From the NCBI RefSeq assembly GCF_000787835.1, contig NZ_BBPP01000021.1, forward strand, positions 1 through 60,657: a DNA stretch of 60,657 nucleotides, given 5' to 3'. The notes under the pieces were generated by a model that worked only from the letters and a program-made list of their open reading frames with translations, was not told the origin of the DNA and did not search any database. A program made the position numbers and the translations under genes. Shown here in pieces: positions 40,350-48,700 of the stretch. The first letter of the stretch is position 1; the number at the start of each line of letters is the position of its first letter. This DNA is from Streptacidiphilus melanogenes. GTDB taxonomy: Bacteria > Actinomycetota > Actinomycetes > Streptomycetales > Streptomycetaceae.

Positions 40350-42103
40350 GTCGCCTCCTCGCCGGGCCGGGCCGCGCCGTCCGGCTGCGGCGCGGGTGCC
40401 GATTCGGGCAGCGGTGCGGGGGCTGGAGCGGGACGTGGTGTGGGGCGCGGTGTGGGACGCGGCGCCGGCACCGGGTCCGGGCGGACCGCGTGGGCCGTGG
40501 CAGCGGTGGCGCGCTTCCCGTTGGGGGAGGGCGACGCGGGCGTCCCGGGCTCCCCGGCTGTCGGTCGGGCATCGGCTGGGCTCCGGAGCGGGGCGGGCGC
40601 TGCCACGTCCGTCGGCGGTGGGACGGATGCGAGCCGCTCCAGAGCCCGGACGAGCGATTCGACGGCGGCGCGGGACTCCGCGGCGGAGGCCAGCAGGCGC
40701 TGCTCGGAAGCGAGTTCGCGCTCGAAGCCGCGCTCGCGGGCGCTCTCCTGGCGGGCGAGGGCGGTGTCGAGGCTGTGGAACCGGTCGGTCAGCGCACCGC
40801 TGCTGCGCTGCACCTCCGCGTACAGGGAGGCGGCGAGCGCGGCGACCGCGTTCTCGTAGACGACGCCGATGTGTTCGGCGCCGGAGTCGGCCGCGTCCGC
40901 GAGGCGGTCCGGCAGGGCGGCGAGGTCACGGCCGAGCGAAGCCGCCGCGTCGGCGAGCTTCGTGGACGACCCCTCCAGGGCGACGCGGGCGTCCGCAAGT
41001 TGACGGCCCGCCTGTTCGGCCTGACGCTCCGCTCGCAGGTCCGCCTCGGCGAGGCGCTCGGTGAGGAGACGGTCCATCTCCTCGGCGCGTTCCTGGGCCT
41101 GCTGCTGCAGGAGTTCCAGCTGCCGGCTGCCGCGGTCCGTCGCCTCGGCCGTCACGGTCTCGAAGCGGTCGGCCGCGCGTCCCGCCGCTTCGGCGAGGCC
41201 CTGGGCCGCGGCCGTCGACGCCTCCTGCGCCGCCCGGGACAGGGCCGCCGCCGTGCTGCTCACGCTCTCGCCGAGCCGCTCGGCCTGCTGCTCCAGCTCG
41301 CGGGTCGCCGTCGCCGCCTGCGCGGCGCTCTCGGCGATGCGCCGGGTGCCGTCGGCGAGCGCGGTCGCCGCGGCGCTGAGGGCCGTGCCCGCGCCGGTGA
41401 TCTGTTCGGTGGCCTGGACGGTCCGGTTCAGCAGCGTGGCGGTGCGCTCGTCCGCGACGGCGGCGAGCTTCAGCATTTCGCGCAACTCGGAGGCGGAGTC
41501 CTGGAGTTGCCGCACGAAGGTGACCGGCTCGGTGTGAGCCGCGGCGGTGGCGCGGGCCTCGGTCTCGGCGAGGGCGCCGGCCAGCTCGCGCAGCAGCTTG
41601 CGGTCGTCCTCCTGGTCGCGCTCCTCCACCGCCTGCCGCCACAGCGTCAGCGCGACCAGGGCGGCCAGCAGCACCACCGTGTACAGGACCAGGAAGTCGA
41701 AGCGCAGGAACGCGACCAGATGGCCGCCGAACCCCTGCTGCCACAGTTCGAGGAAGGTGCCGGTCACGTGCGCCGACTTGTCGCGCTGCTCCGCCCGGTA
41801 GGCGAGGACGGCCGCGCCGAGGCCCGACCAGGTCAGCAGCAGCGGCAGGAAGACCAGGACCGAGGAGGCCAGCCCGGCCCTGCGGGCCCAGACCGAGGAT
41901 CTTCGGCTGCCCGGTGCCAGCGCCTCCGGGCCCGCGTGGGCGGCCGCGAGACCGCCGCTGGACCACTGCGACAACCCCGCCCCTGACTCGACGGCCCGAG
42001 CGAGCCGCCGCAGCAGCGGGCTCACTGTCTCCAGGCGGGGCTCCCGCGCCAGCGCGTCCAGCCTTCGCGCCAGCGGCCCGCTGTCCAGTATCTGATGTGC
42101 CAT
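40346..42103 (-). CDS. MotA/ZorA-like two-helix membrane protein with long coiled-coil tail (585 aa)
   Basis: Two membrane helices near 77-102 (LASSVLVFLPLLLTWSGLGAAVLAY) and 136-155 (FLVLYTVVLLAALVALTLW) are followed by more than 300 residues of coiled coil in the cytoplasm (repeated EQQAERLGES, AAEATDRGSRQLELLQQQAQERAEEMDRLLTERLAEA), then a Pro/Ala-rich tail. Pairing with the Asp-containing single-helix protein recalls MotA/ExbB/ZorA stators, whose tails transmit the membrane signal. It has only two visible helices in place of three or four, so it may be a distinct family. ATG 42103 has GGGGG 8 nt before; GTG 42109 is an alternative. Confidence 0.85.
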   Translation of the reverse strand: MAHQILDSGPLARRLDALAREPRLETVSPLLRRLARAVESGAGLSQWSSGGLAAAHAGPEALAPGSRRSSVWARRAGLASSVLVFLPLLLTWSGLGAAVLAYRAEQRDKSAHVTGTFLELWQQGFGGHLVAFLRFDFLVLYTVVLLAALVALTLWRQAVEERDQEDDRKLLRELAGALAETEARATAAAHTEPVTFVRQLQDSASELREMLKLAAVADERTATLLNRTVQATEQITGAGTALSAAATALADGTRRIAESAAQAATATRELEQQAERLGESVSSTAAALSRAAQEASTAAAQGLAEAAGRAADRFETVTAEATDRGSRQLELLQQQAQERAEEMDRLLTERLAEADLRAERQAEQAGRQLADARVALEGSSTKLADAAASLGRDLAALPDRLADAADSGAEHIGVVYENAVAALAASLYAEVQRSSGALTDRFHSLDTALARQESARERGFERELASEQRLLASAAESRAAVESLVRALERLASVPPPTDVAAPAPLRSPADARPTAGEPGTPASPSPNGKRATAATAHAVRPDPVPAPRPTPRPTPRPAPAPAPLPESAPAPQPDGAARPGEEAT

Positions 42104-42229
42104 CGTCACCGCCCCCGTCCGGAAGGCCCGGTCGCTGCCAGCGTAGAGACCCGATCGCGGAGATGTGAGGGATTTGCGTTGATCACATCACCGTTCCTTC
42201 AAAATTCCGGTTGTGGCCGACCGGAGTGC

Positions 42230-42592
42230 TCAACTCCCCGGCAGGGAAATGCCGGTGAGGGCGGTGAGCCGCCTCCGGGTCTCCTCGCTGAGGGTCGCCA
42301 GCGCGCCCAGTCCCACGGTGAGCAGCACCTGTTGGAGCGCCTCGCGCACCGCCCTGGAGTCGGTGTCGCGCCGGTCGGCGGCGGTCCACAGCAGTTCCAG
42401 CCGCACTCGCAGGTCCTCGCGGGAGGGCGCGGTCAGATTCGCCCACAAGTACCGGATCTGGCCCTGCAGTTCGTGAATCGCAGCGATGTCGGCGTCGACG
42501 CACGACGCGGCCGGCGTCTGTGCGCGTCCGGGTTTCCTGCGCGCCGGCTCGCGGGGGTCGGGTGAGTCCTCGGGCACGTTGTCCTGCCGCAC
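42230..42592 (-). CDS. Small helical protein, first gene of the leftward operon (120 aa)
   Basis: GTG 42592 follows GAAGGGA. The N-terminal 35 residues are charged and probably disordered; then two or three helices (IAAIHELQGQIRYLWANLT, EDLRVRLELLWTAADRR, AVREALQQVLLTVGLGALATLSEETRRRLTALTGI). No known motif and no membrane segment predicted with confidence. It lies 126 nt upstream of the two-helix membrane gene and begins the operon. It may be a regulator or an adaptor for the motor or the double-HTH protein. The longer frame to 42709 runs into the divergent promoter and is rejected. Confidence 0.7.
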   Translation of the reverse strand: MRQDNVPEDSPDPREPARRKPGRAQTPAASCVDADIAAIHELQGQIRYLWANLTAPSREDLRVRLELLWTAADRRDTDSRAVREALQQVLLTVGLGALATLSEETRRRLTALTGISLPGS

Positions 42593-42729
42593 GGCGTGTC
42601 CCTTCGCTCGTTCTCGGTATTCACAACGTAGGGACGGGAGTTGGATGCGGGTAGCGTTGCCCGTCTCCACTCGCCGCCCCCGGGACAGCGGGCCGGTCGA
42701 AGGGGGCACGACAGCCGAAGTGCGAACGT
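42593..42729. promoter_or_regulatory. Bidirectional promoter between the two arms of the TIR/CHAT and Hsp70/GTPase system
   Basis: Only 137 nt serve both divergent operons. TACGTT on the minus strand (42631-42626) is a possible -10 for the leftward operon. TATGCT at 42729-42734 is 7 nt before an in-frame GTG at 42742 and could start a leaderless rightward transcript. The shared control region argues that both operons are one system under the double-HTH regulator. Confidence 0.5.
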
Positions 42730-44298
42730 ATGCTCATTTTCGTGAACCGATCGGATCTCGAACGCCCCGCGCCGCCGAGCGGCGGCCTGCGCGCGCGACG
42801 CGAGGCCGCGGGTCTGAGCCTGCAGGGCCTTGCCGTGCGCAGCGGGTACAGCAGGTCCTACCTGAGCCGCGTCGAGAACGGACGACGGGCGCCGACCCCC
42901 GCAGTCGTGCGCATCTACACCGAGTTGACCCCGGCCGGAGCAGCCGACCGGACGCCGATGCAGGCCCCGACGCCGGCCTCGAAGCCCGCCCCGACACCGC
43001 CCCCGCGACGGGCTCCGCGACACATCCCGGCCGCCGCCGGCCCCGACCTCGGCGTCACCTGGTTCGGCTCGGAGGTGCGGCGCCTGCGCATGGCGGCGGG
43101 AAAGTCCTTGGACGCGCTCGGCTCCGAGGTCTTCCTGTCCCGTCCCTACCTGGGCAAGATCGAGCAGGGCGACGCTCGGGCGAACTACCAGCTCGCGCTG
43201 TCCCTGGACGCCGCCCTGGACGCGCGGGGCAGCCTCACCAGGCTCTTCCTGGAGGAGTGCGCGCGGGTCGGCCCGGTCGCCCCGGACACGGACATCCTCT
43301 CCCGAGGCCCGGAGCGCGCAGCCGAAGGCACTGCTGATCCGGCCGAGCGCGCAGCCGCGGCCGCCGTGCGGCTGCAGGCCCTGCGGATCCGCAGCCACCA
43401 GGCGGGACCGCACTCCATCGTGGGCGAGCTCGGCGACGGCGTCGTGGAACTCCACGGCCTCGTCGGCCGCGCCGGTCCCGGCGCCGCCGACCCGGTCTGG
43501 CCGGTGATGCTCCGTTACGCCGAACTCCTCGGCTGGACGGCGCAGGAGACCGGACACGACGCGGTCGCCCTGCGCTGGACGCGCGCCGTGGCCGACTGGG
43601 CACGCGCGCTCGGGGACGCCGACGCGCTGGGCTACGCCCTGGTCCGGCACTCCCAGTGGGCCCGGCGGCGCGGAGACGCCGTCACGGCCGCCGAGCTCGC
43701 GCGCCAGGCCGGGGCCGTCCCCGGGATCTCGTGGCGCATCGCGCAGTTCGTCGCCCAACGGGAGGCGCAGGCCTGCGCGCTCGCCCGGGACGAGGCCGGG
43801 TTCCGCCGGGCCCTCGACCGCTACCACGCGCTGCTCGCCGCGCCTCCGCACGGCGAGACCTCCGGTGAGTCGGCCGTCGAGTCGGCCGTCGGGTCCTCCG
43901 CGAAGTCGACCCGCGAGCCGCTCACACCGTGGGGGCCCGCGCCGGACCCCGTCTTCGAGCGTTCCCACCTCTTCGAGGCGACCTGCCTGGTGGACCTCGC
44001 CGACTTCCGCACCGCGGCGTCGCTGTTCGACCGGGGCATGACCCGTCTTCTCACGCCGCGCACCGGCTACTCCCGCCTCGCCGTCCGCCAGGCCATCGCC
44101 TGCGCCCACGTCGGCGAACTCGACCAGGCGTGCCACGTCATGCGGGAGGCCCTGCCGACGGTCTCCTGCCAGGGCTCGGCGTCACTGCGCGGTGACTTGA
44201 AGGCGCTGATCCGCGTCCTGAACCGGCACCGCCGCGCTCCCGCCGTCCGCGCCCTGCTGCCCGATCTGACGTCGGTCGCCCGTGCCAGGAACCTCTGA
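42730..44298 (+). CDS. Double-HTH regulator with helical sensor domain (522 aa)
   Basis: Two Xre-type HTH domains: 20-65 (LRARREAAGLSLQGLAVRSGYSRSYLSRVENGRR) and 112-165 (EVRRLRMAAGKSLDALGSEVFLSRPYLGKIEQGDAR), joined by a Pro-rich linker (about 75-100). The C-terminal 300 residues are TPR-like helices (FEATCLVDLADFRTAASLFDRGM, AIACAHVGELDQACHVMREALPTV), as in NTPase-less relatives of the STAND regulators. It probably binds two operator half-sites and senses a signal or partner. ATG 42730 has no good SD; GTG 42742 with a leaderless TATGCT box is an equally good start. First gene of the TIR/CHAT operon, 27 nt before the TIR gene. Confidence 0.9.
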   Translation: MLIFVNRSDLERPAPPSGGLRARREAAGLSLQGLAVRSGYSRSYLSRVENGRRAPTPAVVRIYTELTPAGAADRTPMQAPTPASKPAPTPPPRRAPRHIPAAAGPDLGVTWFGSEVRRLRMAAGKSLDALGSEVFLSRPYLGKIEQGDARANYQLALSLDAALDARGSLTRLFLEECARVGPVAPDTDILSRGPERAAEGTADPAERAAAAAVRLQALRIRSHQAGPHSIVGELGDGVVELHGLVGRAGPGAADPVWPVMLRYAELLGWTAQETGHDAVALRWTRAVADWARALGDADALGYALVRHSQWARRRGDAVTAAELARQAGAVPGISWRIAQFVAQREAQACALARDEAGFRRALDRYHALLAAPPHGETSGESAVESAVGSSAKSTREPLTPWGPAPDPVFERSHLFEATCLVDLADFRTAASLFDRGMTRLLTPRTGYSRLAVRQAIACAHVGELDQACHVMREALPTVSCQGSASLRGDLKALIRVLNRHRRAPAVRALLPDLTSVARARNL

Positions 44299-44325
44299 CC
44301 CCAGACAGCCGAGGAGCAGCCGTCC

Positions 44326-44931
44326 ATGGCCGACCGAAGACACTTGATCTTCATCAACTACCGTGGCTCCGACCAGAACTGGGCCACGGAGCTGGTCTAC
44401 GCACGGATGACCGCGGCGTTCGGCGTCGACGCGGTGTTCAAGGCGGGCAATGCGATCCGCGTCGGCGAGGCGTTTCCGCCGGTCCTGCGGCGGCAGGCGG
44501 CGGGCTGCCCCGTGATGCTCGCCTGCATCGGCCCGGGCTGGCTGACCGCGGGTCCGCCCGGCGGCCCGCGGAGCCTCGACGCGCCGGACGACTGGGTGCG
44601 GCGCGAGATCGCGATCTCGCTCCAGGCAGGGAACCACGTGGTGCCGTTGCTGATCGGCAACCACGACGAGGTGGCGGTCCCGGCGGCAGACAGCGTCCCC
44701 GAGGAGATCAGGGCCATGGTGGAACGCCAGGCCTGGCGCATCGCGCCCGGGGCGGGCCTCGACGTCACCTTCCCGATGCTGGTCGACAGGCTCGCCGAGC
44801 TCGTCCCGGAGCTGGCCGAGCGCCGCACCGGGACTCCGCGCCGCCCGCGCGGCGCCGAGCCCGCAGCGGAGAACACCGCCGCCCTGCTGAGCCGCACCCT
44901 CGACGACGTGGACCACTACGGCGACTGGTGA
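44326..44931 (+). CDS. TIR-domain protein (201 aa)
   Basis: Residues 6-140 read as a TIR domain: box 1 HLIFINYRGSD (6-16), AFGVDAVFKAGNAIRVGEAFPPVL, a central strand MLACIGPGWL, and the alphaC helix DWVRREIAISLQ, in which Glu94 is in the position of the catalytic Glu of NAD-cleaving TIRs. The C-terminal tail (about 175-201) is short and acidic. Bacterial TIRs often consume NAD+ or make signalling nucleotides when triggered; here no sensor is fused, so the trigger should come from the operon partners. GAGGAG lies upstream of ATG 44326. 28 nt to the next gene. Confidence 0.88.
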   Translation: MADRRHLIFINYRGSDQNWATELVYARMTAAFGVDAVFKAGNAIRVGEAFPPVLRRQAAGCPVMLACIGPGWLTAGPPGGPRSLDAPDDWVRREIAISLQAGNHVVPLLIGNHDEVAVPAADSVPEEIRAMVERQAWRIAPGAGLDVTFPMLVDRLAELVPELAERRTGTPRRPRGAEPAAENTAALLSRTLDDVDHYGDW

Positions 44932-44959
44932 CAACCCCTCCTGACTCCCTGGAGCCGAG

Positions 44960-45712
44960 ATGAGCACAGCAGTCCAAGGACCCGCTGAACCGGCCGGGTT
45001 GCGCGCCTTCCTCACCGACCCGGATCCGGCCCCCGGTGAGGATCCCGACGGCGCGCCGCTGGCCGAACGTACCTTCTACATCGACCCGGAGGCGCGCGGT
45101 GTCCGGTCGCGGTTCGTCACGGCCGGAGGCGTCCAGTTCAACCGGGCCGTGCCCTACCGGGTGCCGGTCGAGGACCTCGAACCCATGGCCAGGCGCCGTG
45201 AGAACCTCGACCACGTGCGCCTGGAGCTGCTGAAGTTCCACTTCACGATCCGCGAACTGCCGCGCGGCAGCAGCTACGAGACGGTGCGCATCCGCATCAC
45301 GCTCGACCCGCCCCACCCGCTCATGCAGTTGCGACCGCGCAGCGACACCGCACAGACGCAGCAGACGCGGTCCTTCAGCCAGGACGTCGAGCCGCTGCTG
45401 CTGAAGCTCCTTCAGCTGAACCTGAAGTACACCTCCACGACCAGCGTCAACGTGACCGAGTCGAAGCCGGTGGTGACGGCGCTGGACCTCAACGCGGAGG
45501 GCTTCGGCTGGACGTACCAGGCACAGAACGGGACCCCGCTGTCGCCGGGGCTGCGGCAGACCGTCGCGGTCCTCGAACTCGGCACGGACACCGACGAGAT
45601 CTCCGGGGTCTTCGACGCCGAGGCCACGGTGTCGCGACGGCTGCTCGGCCTCGTCCGGCACAGCTCCACGGTGCCGGTCCAGCCACCCGTCCCGTTCCGT
45701 ATCAAGCTGTGA
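44960..45712 (+). CDS. Unrecognised beta-rich protein between TIR and CHAT genes (250 aa)
   Basis: ATG 44960 has TGGAG 7 nt upstream; the stop overlaps the next GTG by 4 nt (GTGA). The protein is predicted soluble. Strand-rich segments (TFYIDPEARGVRSRFVTAGGVQFNRAVPYRV, VRLELLKFHFTIRELPRGSSYETVRIRITLDPP, the C-terminal VSRRLLGLVRHSSTVPVQPPVPFRIKL) flank a helix (SQDVEPLLLKLLQLNLKYTSTTSVNV). This looks like an amphipathic beta-sandwich. I know no family. Being locked by overlap to the CHAT gene, it is a likely substrate, adaptor or effector of the protease. Confidence 0.9.
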   Translation: MSTAVQGPAEPAGLRAFLTDPDPAPGEDPDGAPLAERTFYIDPEARGVRSRFVTAGGVQFNRAVPYRVPVEDLEPMARRRENLDHVRLELLKFHFTIRELPRGSSYETVRIRITLDPPHPLMQLRPRSDTAQTQQTRSFSQDVEPLLLKLLQLNLKYTSTTSVNVTESKPVVTALDLNAEGFGWTYQAQNGTPLSPGLRQTVAVLELGTDTDEISGVFDAEATVSRRLLGLVRHSSTVPVQPPVPFRIKL

Positions 45713-48700
45713 GGGGGCCGCGCACGTCGGTGACGGAGGAGGGGGACGACGAGTTCCTCGCCAGGCTCCGCCGCATCGGCGAGGACCCCCTCGGCAGCGG
45801 CGCCGCGGACCCGGCCACCGCGCGCCGGGCGGGCGCGTTCCTGCGGCGCGAGTACCGCGACCACGGCGCGGTGCGCCCCGTGGTGGCCTACCCCCTCGGG
45901 CTCTACTACCTGCGCCGCAGCGCGGCCCCCGGAGTCTGGCCGCGCCTGCCCGCGCGGAACATCGCCGTCGAACTGCTGACCCCGGTCTTCCTCGCCGACA
46001 CCCAGCCCATTCCCGTCGACCTGCTCCCGGCCGTCCTCGCCGAGGCCCGGCGGCGCGCCGCGCGCGAGCTGCGCGGCGCCCTGGAGACGCACGAGGCGGA
46101 CGGGCTCGGCCGGGCGGCCGCGCAGTGGCGGCGCGTCGCCGCCGCGACGCCCCACGGCGCCGCCGAGGCGGTCGAGGTCGCCGAGGGACTCGGCGTCGCC
46201 CTGGTCAACCTCTTCGACCACACCGGGGACCGGGCGGAGCTCGACGACGTCGTCGCCTTCTGCAGTGCCGTGCTGGAGCGCCTGCCGAGGGGCGCGTCCC
46301 CCGGACCGACGCGGATCATGCTGTCCTCCGCGATCGCGACGCGGTGCGACCGCTTCGGCTCGCCCGACCTTCCGGGCGACCTGGCGACGGCCATGGCGCT
46401 GATGCACACCGAGCTCGCCTCCCGCGACGGGCGCGACCGGGTGCCGCTGCTGGCGCTGCTGGCCTCGATGCAGCTGACCCGCGCGGAGTTCACCGAGGAG
46501 CCCGCCCACGCGGACGAGGCCGTCGCCTCGGCCCGTCAGGCCGTCGAGCGGGCGGAGCCTCGCCACCCACTGCGGCCCACGCTCGAAATGGGACTGGTCT
46601 GCACGCTGCTGACGCGGTACTACCTGCGCGCGGACCCGGAGGACCTCGCCGAGGCGCTCCGGCTCGGCGTCGTCGCCGACGCGACCGGCGCCCATGCGCC
46701 CGACGGCGGCGGATCCGTGGCGGCGACGGCGGGCGGGCGGATCGCCGCCGCGCTGGCGCTGGCGCAGAGCGCGCTGGCGGACAGTGCGTCGCCGAACCTC
46801 GACCGTGCCGTCGAGCTGCTGCGGGCCGCCACGTCCGAACTCCCGGACGCGAGCCCGGCCAAGCCGCAGCTGCTGCAGACCCTGAGCGAGGTGCTGCGGC
46901 ACCGCCACCTCGTCGGCGGCGGTGAAGCCGACCTGGACGCGGCCGTCGACGTGGCCCGGCTCGCGGTCACCCTGGAGGACGCCGCGGACCCGCGCAAGCG
47001 GGCGAAGGCGCTGTCGCTGCTGAGCTGGTTGCTGGGCGCCCGCCACGAGGAGACCGGCGATCCGGACGACGCCGACGCGGCGGTCGCGGCCGGCCGCGAG
47101 GCGGTCGCGCACGTCCCGGCGGAGGCCCTGCCCGCCGCCTCCGCGTTCCGGTGGGCACTGGTGCTCACCCTGCGCTACGAAGTCCGCGGCGAGGCCGCCG
47201 ACCTCGAGGAGGCGCTGGGGGTGCTGCGGCGGCTCGCCACCTCACCCGGAACCCCTCCCCGGTTCCGCACGGGCGCCCTGGTGGGCTTGGCACAGACGCT
47301 GCGCCGGCGCGCCGACCGCACCGCGGCCGACCTGGACGAAGCCGTCGACCTGCTGCGGCGGGTCCTGGCGGGGCCGGACACGGACGCCTACAACCGCGCG
47401 CTGGCCGAGTTCAAACTCGCCACGGCCCTCGCCGAGCGGTTCGACGAACGAGGGTCCCGGCAGGACGCCGCGGAGGGCCTGGAACTGCTCGCCCGGAGCC
47501 TCCACCTGACACCGGTCCCGCCCAGCCTGCGGCTCACCGCCGCCACCACCGCAGCCGACCTGGAGGAGCAGGTACGGGAGCCGGGCTGGACCGCACGAGC
47601 GGCGGGACACCTGGCGACAGCGGTGGAACTGCTGCCGCAGACGGCCTCTCGGACCCTCCACCGGGCGGACCGGCAGCGCCTGCTGGGGGAGTCGTCCGGA
47701 CTCGCCGCCCGCGCGGCCGCGTTCGCCCTGGCCGACGAGCGTCCCGGCGAACCCCCCGAGCAACGCGCGGCCCGCGCCCTCGGCCTGCTGGAAGCCGGCC
47801 GCACCGTGCTGCTGAACCAGGCGTACGACACCCGTGGCGACCTCGACGGCGTCCGGCGGGCCGCGCCCGAGCTGGCGCGCCGCTTTCTCGCGCTGCGCGC
47901 GCAGTTGGACCGTGATCCCCTCCTCGACGTCCCCGCCGCTCCGTCCCCTCCGGCCGCTGTCGCCACCGGGGGCGTCGTCACCGCCGCCCAGGTGCTGCCG
48001 TTGGAGGCGGCGGCCGGCGACCGCCGCCGGGCCGCCCTGGCCTTCGCCGAGGTCGTCGAGCAGATCAGGGCCCTGCCCGGCCAGTCCGACTTCATGCGCG
48101 GCCCCGACCCCCGGGAGTTGACGGCCCAGGCGGCCCTCGGCCCGGTCGTCGTGGTCAACGTCGCCGAACTGCGCAGCGACGCCTTCCTGGTGACTCCCGA
48201 GGGCATCCGCGCGCTGCGCCTGCCCGCCCTCACCGCGGCTGCGGCGGCCGACGCGGCCGAACACCTCCATCGGGCGCTGGAGACCGCCGACTCCGACGGC
48301 GTGTTCCAGGTGCTCGGCTGGCTCTGGGACGCGGTCGCGCGGCCGGTCCTGGACGAGCTCGGCCTCGACCGCGCGCCGAGGCCGGACGGGCCCTGGCCCC
48401 GGATCTGGTGGGTGGCGAGCGGCGTGCTGGCGAACATGCCGCTGCACGCCGCCGGGCACTACGCCACCGGCCCGAGCCCCCGGGACGACAGCGACGGGCA
48501 GCGGCCGCCGGACTCGGTCCTCGACCGGGCGGTCTCGTCCTACGCCCCCAACGTGCGCACCTTGCGCTACCTGCGCGAGCGCTCGGCCCGGCTCGCGACC
48601 GGGGCCGGCCGGAGCCACGGCGGCCTTGTCGTGGCGATGGGCAGCACCCCGGGCAGTGGACTGCGGGACCTGCCCAACGCGGGCCCGGAGGCCGGGTTCG

